From: Symbiodinium kawagutii
Lineage: Eukaryota; Sar; Dinophyceae; Suessiales; Symbiodiniaceae
Reading direction: 5' to 3'
Length of the DNA stretch: 64,000 nucleotides
Assembly (NCBI GenBank): GCA_009767595.1
Contig: VSDK01001472.1
Coordinates: forward strand, 467,815-531,814
Shown: piece by piece, positions 33,778-46,708 of the stretch
Position numbering within the stretch: the stretch's first letter is position 1
How the letters are laid out: each line of letters opens with the position of its first letter
Made by a program: the position numbers and the translations under genes
Notes under the pieces: model-generated
What the model saw: only the letters and a program-made list of their open reading frames with translations
What the model was told of the DNA's origin: nothing
The model's database searches: none

Positions 33778-34599
33778 CTGCGGCAAGTTCTCCAGCTGGA
33801 GCCAGGGTTCAAAAGCTGAAGGATGCAATGCTGGAGGTTTACTTAGGGATACCAGGATATCATGGCTTCGACTTCAAAGAAAAACCTGCCAATGTTCATA
33901 CTGCTCACACGGATATTGCACAGGATAGGAACATTTCTTATGATTTTGTTGTGGAAACGGATGGTTCAGTCTTGAAGGATGAAGCCTGCAATATTGACTG
34001 TGGTCGTATTTGTCAATTTGGTTGTTGCTGTAGCTAACAATGTGGATGTTGGTTCTACTTCTGTTGCTGATGGCGATGCTGTCCCATACAGGTTGTGAAT
34101 CAGTGGGAGGACTCAGGATCTTTCCACCGCCAGAGGTTCAGCGGATCGCAGACAGGCAGCATATCCAATCAGGGCCAGGATTGTGGAGGCACGATTCATA
34201 CCTTGGGAGCTCGCTTCAGCTGTGCAAAAATCGATGAAAGCTTGGATGAAAGCATGCAGGTACATTGCAGGTACATGAGATCTGCAAACGATCCTTCAAT
34301 GGTATTTCGGCTGATTCAACAGAGAAAAACCTGCATGGTAAACAAGAAGCACAATCTAGCTTGCTGCAGGGACAGGGGAGGCATCACACAACACCAAACT
34401 GAAACAACGGCCATTCATGGCCATTCTGCCTGACTGCCGCCATGGCTTTGCGACGTTGCGATGATTCATTCCAAGTATCCAGGTAGTGGAGGGGTTCCTA
34501 TGAACTGCTAAGCAATGAGTACATCAATGCTTCAAGCCTGCTTGCAATCTCTTCGAACTGCCCCGGGGATCCATCATCCTTGCAGTCCAAAAGACTCAC

Positions 34600-34671
34600 C
34601 ATAACCCGAGTGACAGCGCTATCCGTCAACGGCCGAGTGATTGAATAGTACGTCCCCAAGGCCAAGTACAC
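34600..34671 (-). CDS. candidate exon, unknown protein
   Basis: Twenty-four codons (VYLALGTYYSITRPLTDSAV then TRVM) between CTCGAG|GTG and a consensus donor ATG|GTGAGT. Only this strand is open here. The family is not recognised; it looks like part of a membrane or helical segment. Confidence 0.5.
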
Positions 34672-37600
34672 CTCGAGCCAAAGGTCTGGCAACGATTAAC
34701 CATGGCCATGGTCAACAGTGAGGCTCTTGCTTTCCTGCTACCAGGGAGTCCTCCAGTTGTTCCTACCACCATATTGGTCGTTGATGGAGCAGAGACAAGC
34801 TATGCACTTGGGCAACAGCCTAGCGGCTTCTCCCGTGCATCCTCTGGAAAATATACTCCATGGAGATCCTGGAACCAGCAGCGGCACCCACCCGGGCTCC
34901 AGCACACTGAAGCGAGACCCCAAGACGCAGCCAAGAGGCCATGGGCGCAAAGGCCATCACCAACAATCCCAGCAGCATCCAGAAATCACCAAGGAGCTGG
35001 AAACCAATGTGGTACATTCCTCGGCTCAAGCTTGGCTACAGAGAACAATGCTTCTTGCTAATGGTGAGTAATGTTTGGTACGAATCATGGTTGATATAGT
35101 TAGTACTGGCCAGTAATGATTTGTAATTGCTCATTGGTGGTGGTTCGTAGTTGGCACTCATCTCCTTGAAAGGACTCTGCTGCTTTCAAACGCAGTGCTG
35201 ATTGCCAATTGCCAATTTCCGGCCGCAAACTATCCACCATCCATGCGCAGTTTCTGATGCAAAGGTCCACCATCCACCGGGAATTCTATCGTTTGGGAAT
35301 TGACGGGTGGGTCCTGCGAATCCATCACCCCCTGGTCCATCAGATTTGAACATCTGAAGGAAATCTCCTTGGCCTTAAAGCCCAGCGTCCCCACGTCATA
35401 GGGCAATAAAGCAAAGGGAGCAGGACCACCTCTGCTGAGGCCCAGCCGTTGGTAGTCTCAATCCATGGGGCTTCGAGACAGCATGGCCTCACTCTAACCT
35501 GTTTCAGCCTGTTTCATACTCTGAGTTCTGGACGAACATGCCAGGGATGGTGCTTTGCGGTGCTGTTACTTTCCTGGGCTCAAATCCAAGAGGGCAGCCG
35601 CATCTACAGCTGCTCAATTCATCCAAATCAAGGTTAGAGACTTCAAGTCTCTTTAAGAGTAATAGAATCTAAGTTGGCAATCAATTCTGTTCATCTATTC
35701 TCTAAAAAGTTAGACATCAATTCTCCTCATCAAATCATCAGGTCCAGCCAAAGAATCAAAAACCATGGGGCTGTAGTTCACACCAGTAGAGGTGCCTTCA
35801 CCCGTGGGTTTCACGCACCTGACATTGGGAATGCCAAACCAACAATAGTTGAGACTGGCTACCACGGCTACCAAGAAGGTTTTTCTTCACAAAAAAATGC
35901 CAAACATGACCTTTTCATCAGCCTCTCATCATCAAAGCCTGACCTGATCCTCAGCTCTGTCACCTCACCGTCCTCCACCCGTACTCCACCTGTGCTTTCT
36001 GGGCGTCACTTTCAGTGCTCCTCGCAGAAATGCCGGAGCCAGAGCTAAGGCGGCAGGCCTAAGGAGACCGCACTGGCCACACGTTTTTCCATTTGAGGGC
36101 AGATTTGGATCGAATTAAAAGGGAAAAAACGACACTCAATTACATAGAATCACTAAAAGCATAGACAGATACAAAGCATCGAATACATCCATTTTCGGAT
36201 CCACGATCATTCGGAAAAAAACAGTGCGGGAAATGTGTACTTCTGGGCATGCGGTGACAATAATATCATGCAACCGCGACAGTCCTCAGTGAACATCCCG
36301 CAAGCAGTTTGAAAATAAGGATGGGGATATCCACCCTTCACCCACCCCCAAGCCACCACCCTCCGTCAGCTTAGAATTCAGTCATTTGGGGGAACTTTGT
36401 ATCAGTTGGATGAATTCGGATGAATGTACCAATGTTCTTTGCAAATTTCAGATTTTGGGACTTTGGTATGTCGGTGGGACACTAGAGCCCATGCCCATGA
36501 CGTGTTTGGGGCGCACAAGCAGATACAGCATCGATGTAATCGAGTCTGTGCCCATGGCAATCGCTGGCGGCCATCTACTCAGCCAACTCTTGCTAGGTTC
36601 TTATGGAAGAAACAATTCATTGATTGAAAACGGTGGCGTGCGAGTCGTACGCCCTTCGGACCTACCGTGCTAGTCACCATGTACAGAAGCATCCAGATGT
36701 GAAGCTGGGCAAAGTCATAGCGCAAACCACCAGAGTTTCCTTTCGTGTCACCGGTTGATCAAACGACTTGCCAGGCAAAGGGTACTGGTGCAGACAAAGG
36801 ACATGATGGTATTGAAGCCGCGAAGCCTCAGTGAAGAAGGTGCCCCAACTCCTACAGTTTGTCGCCACAAAAAAAGCTGCCCTTTCAGTGACCCGGCAGC
36901 AATACCCTTTTTGAAAGGGTCCCCATTCTGCAGATCCAATGGGAAACGTCTGTTGCACCTGCAGCTGAGGAGCCCATTTGCCTTGGAGAATAGCTCACAG
37001 GGTCACAGCAAGGCTTCGGCCATTTCGATTCAGTGCTTCAAACTTGAAAGAGTGAAGTTCCCAAAGCTACCAACGTTGTGCCAACTGCGCTTTATAGACT
37101 AGTAATTCAGGCATAGGTTTTTAAGCACACTTCGGTCCTTCCCATTGCAGGGCAGAGATATTTGTTCCTGCCAAGACGCAAAGCCCATACCCATCGACAC
37201 ACTCTGCCTGAGTTGTTCAAGTTTTCCAAGTTGTCAAAGTCTCAGGGAATAGAGATTCGCAAAGTAAACAATGCTGATCCTCTTACCATAGAAGAGTACA
37301 ACCTCCCGGGCTGCAGAACGTGGCGTTTGGCACTGCTCCCCTTTAAGCCTTGACAAATGATTTGCACAGCACCGAATGTCAGTCGCGTTTCCCAATCGAT
37401 GCATCCTAAGCACTTCATTCGTTGTGCCACTGGGCCCGCAGTTGCTGCAACCTCCAAGGCATTCTCAAAGCCAAGCTCAATGGTATCCTACAAGAAACTC
37501 GTCAAGGGTCGAAATGGCAGATGTATTGCGCGCAAAATGTGGCAACCTGTGGAAACATCTGGAAAGTGGAAGCCATAATTGTGATGTTGTGGTTTCGTTC

Positions 37601-37984
37601 AGCGCTGTCTTGCCGCGACTTTTGGAACACATGTCATGATTTCTTGATGAGCTGATGACTTGGGCAACTCTTGCAACTCGAGAGAGGAACCCACAACAAA
37701 CTCAGCATCGCAGGAACTACAATAGTTAGGTGAGGTGCAAAGCAGCTAGAGTAATGGTAGAGTAAGGCGTCATTTGCCTAGACCCTGAACTTCAGGTCCG
37801 CCAAAAAATTACACAGGCATAGACCCCAGATAGAGTTTGGCATTTGAACGGTTATTACGGTATCTTTTCTGGTCCATTTAATTTATTTCTTGGGTCGTCG
37901 GTAAATTCTGGAATCCACGACCGGAAATAACGCAACATCGGGGGAAATAACGAATTATGGGCATCGGTACAAACAGAATTGTTC
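34672..37984. other. unassigned sequence
   Basis: Several 60-120 codon frames overlap on both strands near 34.7-35.1 kb and 36.7-37.5 kb, without motifs. A minus-strand stretch beginning VAATAGPVAQRMKCLGC just below 37459 has AG|G and GC borders but no identity. Confidence 0.35.
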
Positions 37985-38850
37985 GTTCTCCTTGGAACCG
38001 AACCTTTTTTTTCCTTCGAACAAAAGTCTTCTTTCTCCTTGGACTAGAAGTCTCGTTTCGGCTTGGGATAGAGACTCGTTTCTCCTAATTATTCTTTCTC
38101 CTCAGACTAGAATTCTCGTTTCTCCTTGGAACCAAATTCTTCCTTCTCCTTGATATAGGATTCTGCTTTCTCCTTGGAATAGAACTCTTCTTTCTCCTTG
38201 AAATGGAACTCTTCTTTCCCCTTGGAACAGAACTCCTTTTTCTCCTTGGAACAAAACTCTTCTTTCACCTTGGAATGGAACTCTTCTTTCTCCTTGGAAC
38301 AGAACTCTTCTTCTCTCTTAGAACACAGATTTTTTTTCTCCTTAGAATAGAATTTTTTCCTCCTTGGAATAAAATTTTTCTTTCTCCTTGGAACAGAATT
38401 CTTTTTCTCCTTGGAACGGAACCCTTCCTTCTCCTCCAAACAGAACTCCTTTCTCTCCTCGGAACAGAACTCTCTCTCCTCTCCTTGGAATATAAGTCTT
38501 CTGTCTCCATGGAACAGAACTCTTCTTTCTCCTTGGTATGGATTCCTCTCCTTGGAACAAAACTCTTCTTTTTCCATGAAATTGCACCCGTCTTTCTCCT
38601 TGGAATAAACCTCTTTTCTCTCCTTAGGAAACAATTGTCGTTTTTCCTTGAGATAGAACTCTCGTTTCCACTTGGAGCAAAACTTTTCCTTCTCCTTGGA
38701 ACAGAACTCTTTCCTCTCCTTGGAATATAATTCTTCGCTCTCCTTGGAACAGAACCCTTCTTTCTCCTTAGAATAAAATTCTTTCCGTCTCCTTGGAACA
38801 AAACTCTTCTTTCTCCTTGGAATAAAATTCTTCTTTCTCCTTGGAACTTC
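37985..38850. repeat. degenerate 24-bp minisatellite
   Basis: About 35 units around TTCTTTCTCCTTGGAACAGA + ACTC. The minus strand reads repeats of KEEFCSKE. Unit lengths vary by a few bases, breaking any frame. Confidence 0.9.
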
Positions 38851-38983
38851 TTTTCAGGGTTTGCAACCATTCTCCAAGAATGCATTTTGTGGCAGCATAA
38901 TCCATTACGCTCGATTTTGTTTTGGTCGGCGCATAACAAACTATTGCCCGTAATTGAAAATAAAAAACTATTCTTGACTCACT

Positions 38984-39232
38984 AGCCAACAGCACCTGCC
39001 GACAGCACCTGGCAACAGCACCTGCCGACAGTACCTGCCGACAGCACCTGCCAACAGCACCTGCCGACAGCACCTGCCAACAGCACCTGCCAATAGGACC
39101 TGGCAACAGCACCTTCCTGCACCTTTGCGCCGAGACCTGCTAACAAAACCTCCCAACAGCACCTGCCGACAGCACCTGGCAATAGCACCTGGCAACAGCA
39201 CCTGCCAACAGCACCTGGCAACAGCACCTTCC
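38984..39232. repeat. 13-bp minisatellite, left part
   Basis: CACCTGCCGACAG / CACCTGCCAACAG / CACCTGGCAACAG units. It is cut by the 735-base gap and resumes at 39968. Confidence 0.93.
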
Positions 39233-39967
39233 NNNNNNNNNNNNNNNNNNNNNNNNNNNNNNNNNNNNNNNNNNNNNNNNNNNNNNNNNNNNNNNNNNNN
39301 NNNNNNNNNNNNNNNNNNNNNNNNNNNNNNNNNNNNNNNNNNNNNNNNNNNNNNNNNNNNNNNNNNNNNNNNNNNNNNNNNNNNNNNNNNNNNNNNNNNN
39401 NNNNNNNNNNNNNNNNNNNNNNNNNNNNNNNNNNNNNNNNNNNNNNNNNNNNNNNNNNNNNNNNNNNNNNNNNNNNNNNNNNNNNNNNNNNNNNNNNNNN
39501 NNNNNNNNNNNNNNNNNNNNNNNNNNNNNNNNNNNNNNNNNNNNNNNNNNNNNNNNNNNNNNNNNNNNNNNNNNNNNNNNNNNNNNNNNNNNNNNNNNNN
39601 NNNNNNNNNNNNNNNNNNNNNNNNNNNNNNNNNNNNNNNNNNNNNNNNNNNNNNNNNNNNNNNNNNNNNNNNNNNNNNNNNNNNNNNNNNNNNNNNNNNN
39701 NNNNNNNNNNNNNNNNNNNNNNNNNNNNNNNNNNNNNNNNNNNNNNNNNNNNNNNNNNNNNNNNNNNNNNNNNNNNNNNNNNNNNNNNNNNNNNNNNNNN
39801 NNNNNNNNNNNNNNNNNNNNNNNNNNNNNNNNNNNNNNNNNNNNNNNNNNNNNNNNNNNNNNNNNNNNNNNNNNNNNNNNNNNNNNNNNNNNNNNNNNNN
39901 NNNNNNNNNNNNNNNNNNNNNNNNNNNNNNNNNNNNNNNNNNNNNNNNNNNNNNNNNNNNNNNNNNN
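39233..39967. other. assembly gap (735 N) inside the 13-bp array
   Basis: A run of N; the true length and content of the array are unknown. Confidence 0.99.
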
Positions 39968-40082
39968 CCAACAGTACCTGCCAACAGCACCTGCCGACAG
40001 CACCTGCCAGCAGCACCCGCCGACAGCACCTGCCGACAGCACCTGCCAACAGCACCTGCCGACAGCACCTGCAGCCAGAAAG
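39968..40082. repeat. 13-bp minisatellite, right part
   Basis: Same CACCTGCC(G/A)ACAG unit as 38984-39232. Confidence 0.93.
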
Positions 40083-40109
40083 TTCGCCGACAGTAACCCT
40101 TTCTTTGGG

Positions 40110-40146
40110 AAGTAAGAACCCCTATAGCTTCCAGCTATCTGGGGAA
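40110..40146. repeat. hairpin-forming motif, copy 3
   Basis: AAGTAAGAACCCCTATAGCT then TCCAGCTATCTGGGGAA. Both stems (CCCC/GGGG and ATAGCT/AGCTAT) are kept although the loop differs from copies 1 and 2. Like them, it lies at the edge of a minisatellite. Confidence 0.6.
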
Positions 40147-41675
40147 CAATGGTGAATAACATGATGCGGTGACCCTTCAACTTCAAAGATGTTTTTTATG
40201 TGCCCCCTGCCCACCCCAAACCCATAAAGCACCGAACTGCAAATGGTGGTCCACATATAGTCAGGGAACACACCATCATCGTCGCGATATTTTGATCTCC
40301 ATGCTTGTGGGTCTTGCGTTTATCCCAGCTACGCTACTGTAATATCTGTAGGAAAGTGGAGATGACATTGTGAGGACGGATGCTGTAGCCTGCAAAATCG
40401 TACCCAACCGCAGGTGGTGGGTTTCACTCATGATTCATTTGAACGACCAACCGAACCCACCAAACCAACGAAACCAACCCAACCAACCCAATTCATCGAA
40501 CCCACCAAACCACCCAACCACCACGAAAGCTTCACAGAAAAGCGGGCCCCAAACTCAGCAGCCGCGCGCCTTGAGGTTTGGCATAATGGTCTCACGACAA
40601 AGCTCCACCGCTTGATCCATAGCTTTCCGGTGCCATGGCCCTTCCTGGGGGATGGCGGGGTCATGGCTTCAACCCAATAATTTGTTTCGCAAATATCCAA
40701 TGTACATCCAAAATAGACAGATTGATCACTCTTCACAACGTACTCTGCATGGCAACCAGGGAATGGTAACTAATCGCAAGGATCTCAGAGGGCATGAAGC
40801 CATGCAAGTATGCTCCGCTAGAGAAACGTGGAAGTCATGAAGCAACTTGTCAAAAAACACCGGGAATTCCAATGAGTTCCAGCCCACTTCAGCCAAGCTA
40901 TGCCAAGCTTCAGGCTGGTCAAGGTAGTTGGAGATTTTGGCACAGGTCCTGGTGACCCCACGACGTCAAGACCACAAAAAACATCCGCAGCTGACAGGCC
41001 CTGTCCGCGCCCTGGGCCCGGTCCTATGAATCGGCCTGAAATCGAAATCAACCTCAGACTCTGAAGACGTGGGCTTCAGCAAGCTGAATCCAATGGGATT
41101 CACATGGATCAACTGGCTTTGAGATTGGTTTTTGTGGTTTTTGTCATCTTCAGGATGAAGTTTCACCAACTCTGCATCTGATTTCAAAGCCACCATGTAG
41201 CAAGTGCAGTCCAACCTTATACCGATCCAACCAAGCGAGTTATTTCTGCATGCATTCGGAGCCAAGGACTGGCGCCTGTGATCTTGGGATGCTGTTGACC
41301 CTACCATTGTTGTAGATCCCCAACCGTGCTGTCAATGCCCTGTCTGTGTGATCTGCGTGCTGAAATCTCCATTTTTCAGGCACACTTTGTCGCCTGTCTC
41401 GGCGTGCCCAATATGAGTCAACCAGGAATTGCCATCGTGCGACAAACAGATCGCGTCAAGTCTCATCGGTGAACCTCTGCAAAATGGGCTCTCAACAATT
41501 TTTTAAGTTGATGTATAAATAAATTTGCTGGGGATAACCAACTGCTGGGGGCCCACCTTGTAGGTTGATGGCTCCCAATGGTTTCAGACGGACCAAGGAC
41601 AAGATGCAATCTTGATGAAACTGCAGCACTTCAAATGTCGATTCCTGGCTGCAGCTTAGCCCATGCAAGTGTCAC
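40147..41675. other. unassigned sequence
   Basis: Contains a short CCAACC/CCAAACC tandem (40440-40525). A 113-codon minus-strand frame (41307-40966) has no recognisable domain. Confidence 0.35.
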
Positions 41676-41984
41676 TTCAATACAATGAAAGAAACTTAAA
41701 TACAGGCAAATGCCCTTGAATACACTTCTATACTTGGACATACTTCAACATGTCTAAATGCACTGAAATAGAGTGAAATACACTTAAGTACACTTAAATA
41801 GACTTAAATACAATTAGATACACTTCAATGTATTTAGCTATACTTCACCACACTTTGAATACACCTTAAATATATTTCACTACACTTTCATACACTTAAA
41901 TACACTTGAATACACCTAGATACACTTAGATACACTCAAATATGCTCAAATACACTTAGATACACTTAAATACACTTAGATACA
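41676..41984. repeat. degenerate 10-bp minisatellite
   Basis: ACACTTAAAT / ACACTTAGAT units with frequent one-base changes and small indels. Confidence 0.88.
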
Positions 41985-44612
41985 TGTTGCAAAATCTTGA
42001 TTCTCGCATGTCTTTTGTGATGCTCCCGTAGAAAAAGCATCGAGACTGCAAAATTGGACAACAACTCCGGTGCACCAAATTGCTTCCTGCTTCAGTGGTG
42101 TGTGCCCCTTGGAACCTTCGCTTGGACTTCGTTTCGTGCTTCATCATGCTCAGCTTCATAGTCCGGATTACATTTGCTTCACCAATGGTTTACAAGTTCT
42201 CCGATGTCTCACATGGGCTCACATCCAGGCCGCTACTTGAATCCATGACCATCTAGCAAACACGGAATTACATCATTCGAGACTGCTATCATTCAGCTGA
42301 TTGATGAAACTATCAAACCAAAACTCATAGATGTTTCACTATTTTTTGGCATTTGAATGATGGATAGACAACTTGAAGACATTCCTGGGTGAAAGAAACA
42401 AACGACTGATGTAACTGCTTTAACCCAGCTCCGCCGAGACACGGAGTTTTGGTCAAAGCGCGACAGGCTCTCCTGGTGGCTGAAACGCAGGTACCATAGC
42501 ACATCCCCAAAGGTCACGTGCCAGATTGTGCCGGGTCCCATTGGTGAGAGCAGAAATGAAGAGCAGGGGAAGTGCGGGAAATGCGCCGCTAAATGCTATG
42601 CTTTGTTCGAATGTGAACTAGCCATTTTGGGCAGTGCGAGCTACCATTAGCATCCATTGTCCATCATTATCCACCAACCATGCGTCATTAAGGTTGACGG
42701 ATAATGATTTGGAGGGTACTGGTGCTTCAGAAAGACCATCACTTGTTGGAAGAAATTCAGCCACTTGGTAGGGCTACTCTGTAAACATGGAAAAGCCATG
42801 AAACACCAAGGAGTTGGGAATTGTGATGCGAACAACCGAGAGATCCATGAGTCAACCACGCCCAACTTTACTGTGAATAGCTGGTGATCTCGCTATTGTG
42901 GGAATGTTCTGGATCTTTGCAGAAATCACTTCAGTGCCAGCTTTCAACCCATCCAACAAATGGATGAAACTCAGTTGACAGCATCAAACTGGACCTACAT
43001 GGGACAAGGCACAACTCCTGGGATCAGCCAACCACAGGCGGACAGATTTCCTCCATCAACAGTGCCACAGGCATCACCTACACGGACACTCTTGCCAGAT
43101 GCTAACAAGTGGCAAGAGTGTCCGCACGTTATCCGATCCATATGTTTAAACAAATATATGGATACATGTATTGAATATAGATATATGTATATATATATAT
43201 ATGTAAATATTCTATATATAGATTTTCCTGACTGCTAACGCAGCTGGGATTCATGCACTTTCCCCTTGTTGCCAGCGGATTGGTTGGATGGGGTTCCAAG
43301 GATATATCTACCAGGATCTAGTGAAGACAAGTTCTCAAGTTGGTAATTGTTTATCCAATAATGTATTGTGCTTTTGTCACAACGGTCAATCCTTTGCTCA
43401 AACCCTTTTCAATCAGATCAAGCCCCAGCAAGAGTAGACCAGTAAGGGAATGGAGCGTTTGTTGCCATGGAGATCTCTTGTGGCATAGCCCTGATTCAAG
43501 GGGTCTGTTCAGGACCACTATTTCTCAAGCGACTTTCCAGCTTTCGAGCTTTCTCTCAAAATCGAGTGAGATTCCGCGATCTTAAGATCAAATCTATTCG
43601 AACACCGACAAAGCAAAGAGAATTAGAGCAGGAGAAGCTACTAGAAAAAGATAACCTGTACGACAAGGACTCCTTTGCTAGTGAATCCCTGCTAGGGTGA
43701 CAACCCACTAGTCAGCACCAAACATTGCTGTTGATGGAGGAAATGCTCCCCAAAAATGAAAGCAACCTCCCGTCGACGGGTTTACCTAAGATTTCTTCCA
43801 TCAACTGGCCAGCGAAATCGCAACGATGCCCCCTCTCCCGGTCGGTCCTGGCCATAGCCTCTCCACGTTCTACATGGCCCTGCTCTTTGGAGTCAAGAAC
43901 TTGCTGGCACGCTTGGTGGACGCCCCTCAGCATGCCACGATGAGCCATTGCACATTCATTGCATTCATTGCTTGGAAAAATGAACGGATAAAATATGATA
44001 AAAATATGATAAAGTGTTCACAGTGCCGCAGGTGTTTCAGAAATCTTGTCCCAAGAGTTGAAACCAACGACCCGATTCTATCTATTCCGAGATTCATCTA
44101 ATTCCCAATTTATTACAAACATCATTTGTGTCCAAGTTCAAATCACCACCGTCATCGGAGCGGTCAACATGTTGGGCCGGTTTCTATGAGTTGGGCCGAA
44201 GCGCGTCGTTTTTCAACTGCTGGGTGACACTTGGTTTTGAGGCTTATCGTCTGCCCCTGTCACAAGGAAAAATGCCGGTGGATTTGGATGAGATCTTCAT
44301 AATTGAGCAGAAAAAAACGGATCAATCAGATGAGACAACACACTAGGCTCACCTAGCTTGAATAAATTGAATAAAGCCATGGATGACAAGCACCAAGCCT
44401 TGCCAAGGGACAACGCAACCTCATCCGTATGGGATCCCAAATGGGTGGACAGCTCCGATGCAAAGGTGTGCACCACCGGGTCCAAAACGCCTCATGCTGA
44501 TGCCAGGATGCATAGGTGGAGCCCAATGGGCCCAGTCTTCAATGGAGGTGGTCAGGATGCAACCATGGTGATCAAATGTGATCAACATCACTTCTAAGTA
44601 CTTCGATTCTTC
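41985..44612. other. unassigned sequence
   Basis: Two coding-like stretches without identity: minus strand 42541 down to about 42425 (MGPGTIWHVTFGDVLWYLRF) and 43790-43940, where both strands are open (plus reading hydrophobic, minus reading ending at a TTAG|GTAAAC donor). I cannot choose between them. Confidence 0.3.
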
Positions 44613-45422
44613 GTGATTTTTTGTGTTGGTGTTCTTCCCCATACATGGATTCGCCTATCAATGACACTGAAATATCTATGCTTTGAAGCCAACAGTGACT
44701 GTGATACCTATCTCTTCTGCCAACCAAGACCTTGTGGCGACAAGATAGACCATTTGCACGGCGTACCACCGCATTGTTTCCAGGTCAAAGTCAGGAAACA
44801 AACTGTATTCCCATCAAATCAGGAAGAAAACACACTATTTCTTAGAAGTTTTTGCGACAATTCCTTCAGATATAGACCTGACAATAAACCACCACTGTTG
44901 CGAGACTCAACATTCTGGTGGCCGCTTTCCATGTCATGCTATGCAGATGCCGAAGAGCTCCAATCAACAAAAAGTCGCGTGGGAATCAAAGTGGCCAGAA
45001 ATGGCGCCAGAAGACCTCGGAGCAAAGTCAACAACAGAGTGTTCTGCCTGCCCCGGCACTTTGTTTGCCCAGCGACCTATCCACCGAAAGCCACAAAGAG
45101 AAAGTTAACCCATTGGGGCAGTCAACCAACCCTTGGGTTCTCACGTACTAATAGATTGGGTTTTATTCATCCTGCGTTGGCAGGCATTCTGACTCGACAA
45201 AAAGTGAGATGTCAGCAATTTCTGGCCCTGTGCGAGCAATTGCTTGCCAAGCAACCAAAGGCCCTTAGCTGGACACCGTGTCGAACCAGCATCTTGAGTG
45301 AACATCTCTTTCGAGGGTCAGAAGAAGTGGTTTGGCAAACTCTTCACTTGGCAAAAAAGTTCAGCAATCTCAGCCTGCTACTCACCATTCCTGAGATGAC
45401 TAACCATGACAAATATGACTAA
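44613..45422 (+). CDS. 269-codon ORF, unknown
   Basis: The longest frame in the window outside repeats and the duplicated gene. It has no recognisable domain, signal peptide or membrane segment. The N-terminal half has scattered cysteines; the C-terminal half is more helical (QQFLALCEQLLAKQPKALSW). No intron-like breaks are needed. A frame of this length could still arise by chance in about 128 kb of two-strand sequence, so this is only a candidate. Confidence 0.35.
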   Translation: MIFCVGVLPHTWIRLSMTLKYLCFEANSDCDTYLFCQPRPCGDKIDHLHGVPPHCFQVKVRKQTVFPSNQEENTLFLRSFCDNSFRYRPDNKPPLLRDSTFWWPLSMSCYADAEELQSTKSRVGIKVARNGARRPRSKVNNRVFCLPRHFVCPATYPPKATKRKLTHWGSQPTLGFSRTNRLGFIHPALAGILTRQKVRCQQFLALCEQLLAKQPKALSWTPCRTSILSEHLFRGSEEVVWQTLHLAKKFSNLSLLLTIPEMTNHDKYD

Positions 45423-46708
45423 CCATATCTAAGCACTGACCAATATTAAAGATGATTCTTAAGCAACCATCACTAACAAGCTATTCATATTAAGTCATAT
45501 TAAGTCATTATTTTCCATAAGAAGTTCAATGACTTCAGAAGTCTTGGCCCAGTGTCCAGCCACGAAGAACTCCTCGATGGGACCAGTTGAAGTGGGACCA
45601 TTTCCTGCCACCGTGCGCTGTGCGCGGGTTTGGGTGTGGCATCCAGTCATCGATGCGGATTCAGTTGGTGTTGCTGGCTGCTATGGGTTTCATGGGATGC
45701 TTTTTGGTAAGATGTTTTCAGCGCTGACTTTCAACTGAACTTGTTTACAAATCCCCCTTTTCCCATACACTGATTTTTTCGTCTGGCCGATGATTTGGGT
45801 GTGCCCGTCGGCGAAAGTCCGAATTCCTAAGGATGGAGGATTTGTGAATCATATGTCAACGACATGACAACGATTCCCCTGGAAAGAGTTCTGACCCGGT
45901 GGCAGTGAATTTAGTATTTCCCTTTCCCATCCTGGTAACCGGATTGCCAGTGCCAATCGCAAGATGCTAGTAGCGTTAGCTAAGGGGGGAGTTCTTTCAA
46001 CGTTGGCAATCGATATGTGGAAGACTTGTTCATGGGTCTGAGAGTGACTTTGAACACAACATACAGAGAATGGATGATAAAAAATGTTGTTTCTTGCCAG
46101 AGTGTTTGCCTCTTGTACAGGGTGGACATCTTTGTGAAACAGCAGCCCATTCTGCAGCACGAAGTTTCATGAGCCCCAAAATGAACATGAGGATGGGAGA
46201 AGAGCGTTCCCAAACAGAGCCAATTCAGGCCAAACATGAATCCATTTTGCGCTCATCGGCCAAATATCGGTCCCAGGCCCTGAAAAAAGTCCTCACCACA
46301 CCCAGGATGGAACACCCCGTTTGCTATGCGAATACCACATGGTCAAAGTAGTGTACTTTTAACGAAGATTTCAGATTTCCAAAAAACTTGAGAGAAGGAG
46401 TGGACCAAAGGTACACACGTGGGTAACGCGTGGCTAGCAGGGATAAACGCACGTGTCTGAAACGTTAGCTTTGGGGTGGTGAATCTGGACATAGCAAGGG
46501 TCGACAAGAAGGGACACAAAAGTAAGGACAAAAGATCACCATGATGAAGTACTGGTTTGAAAAGAGGCAGGGAAAAAACGGCAGGGGAGGGAGACAAGGA
46601 GGTAAGCCTAGCAGGAATTGAAGGGGCCAAATTGACAAGACTTATAGAATCTTAAACCCATATATTCAGGGTATCCGAGGGCCCACTTAAGCAGTACATG
46701 GAACTCAG
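45423..46708. other. unassigned sequence
   Basis: No gene or repeat I can support. A 93-codon plus frame (46070-46351) has no motif. Confidence 0.35.

Noticed and set aside
35021..35036. CGGCTCAAG as another spliced-leader relict
   Set aside because: Only eight or nine bases match, and no ORF starts downstream in the right orientation.
43790..43945. Exon at 43.8-43.9 kb
   Set aside because: Plus and minus readings are both open with plausible borders, so I could not assign a strand and did not list it as a gene.
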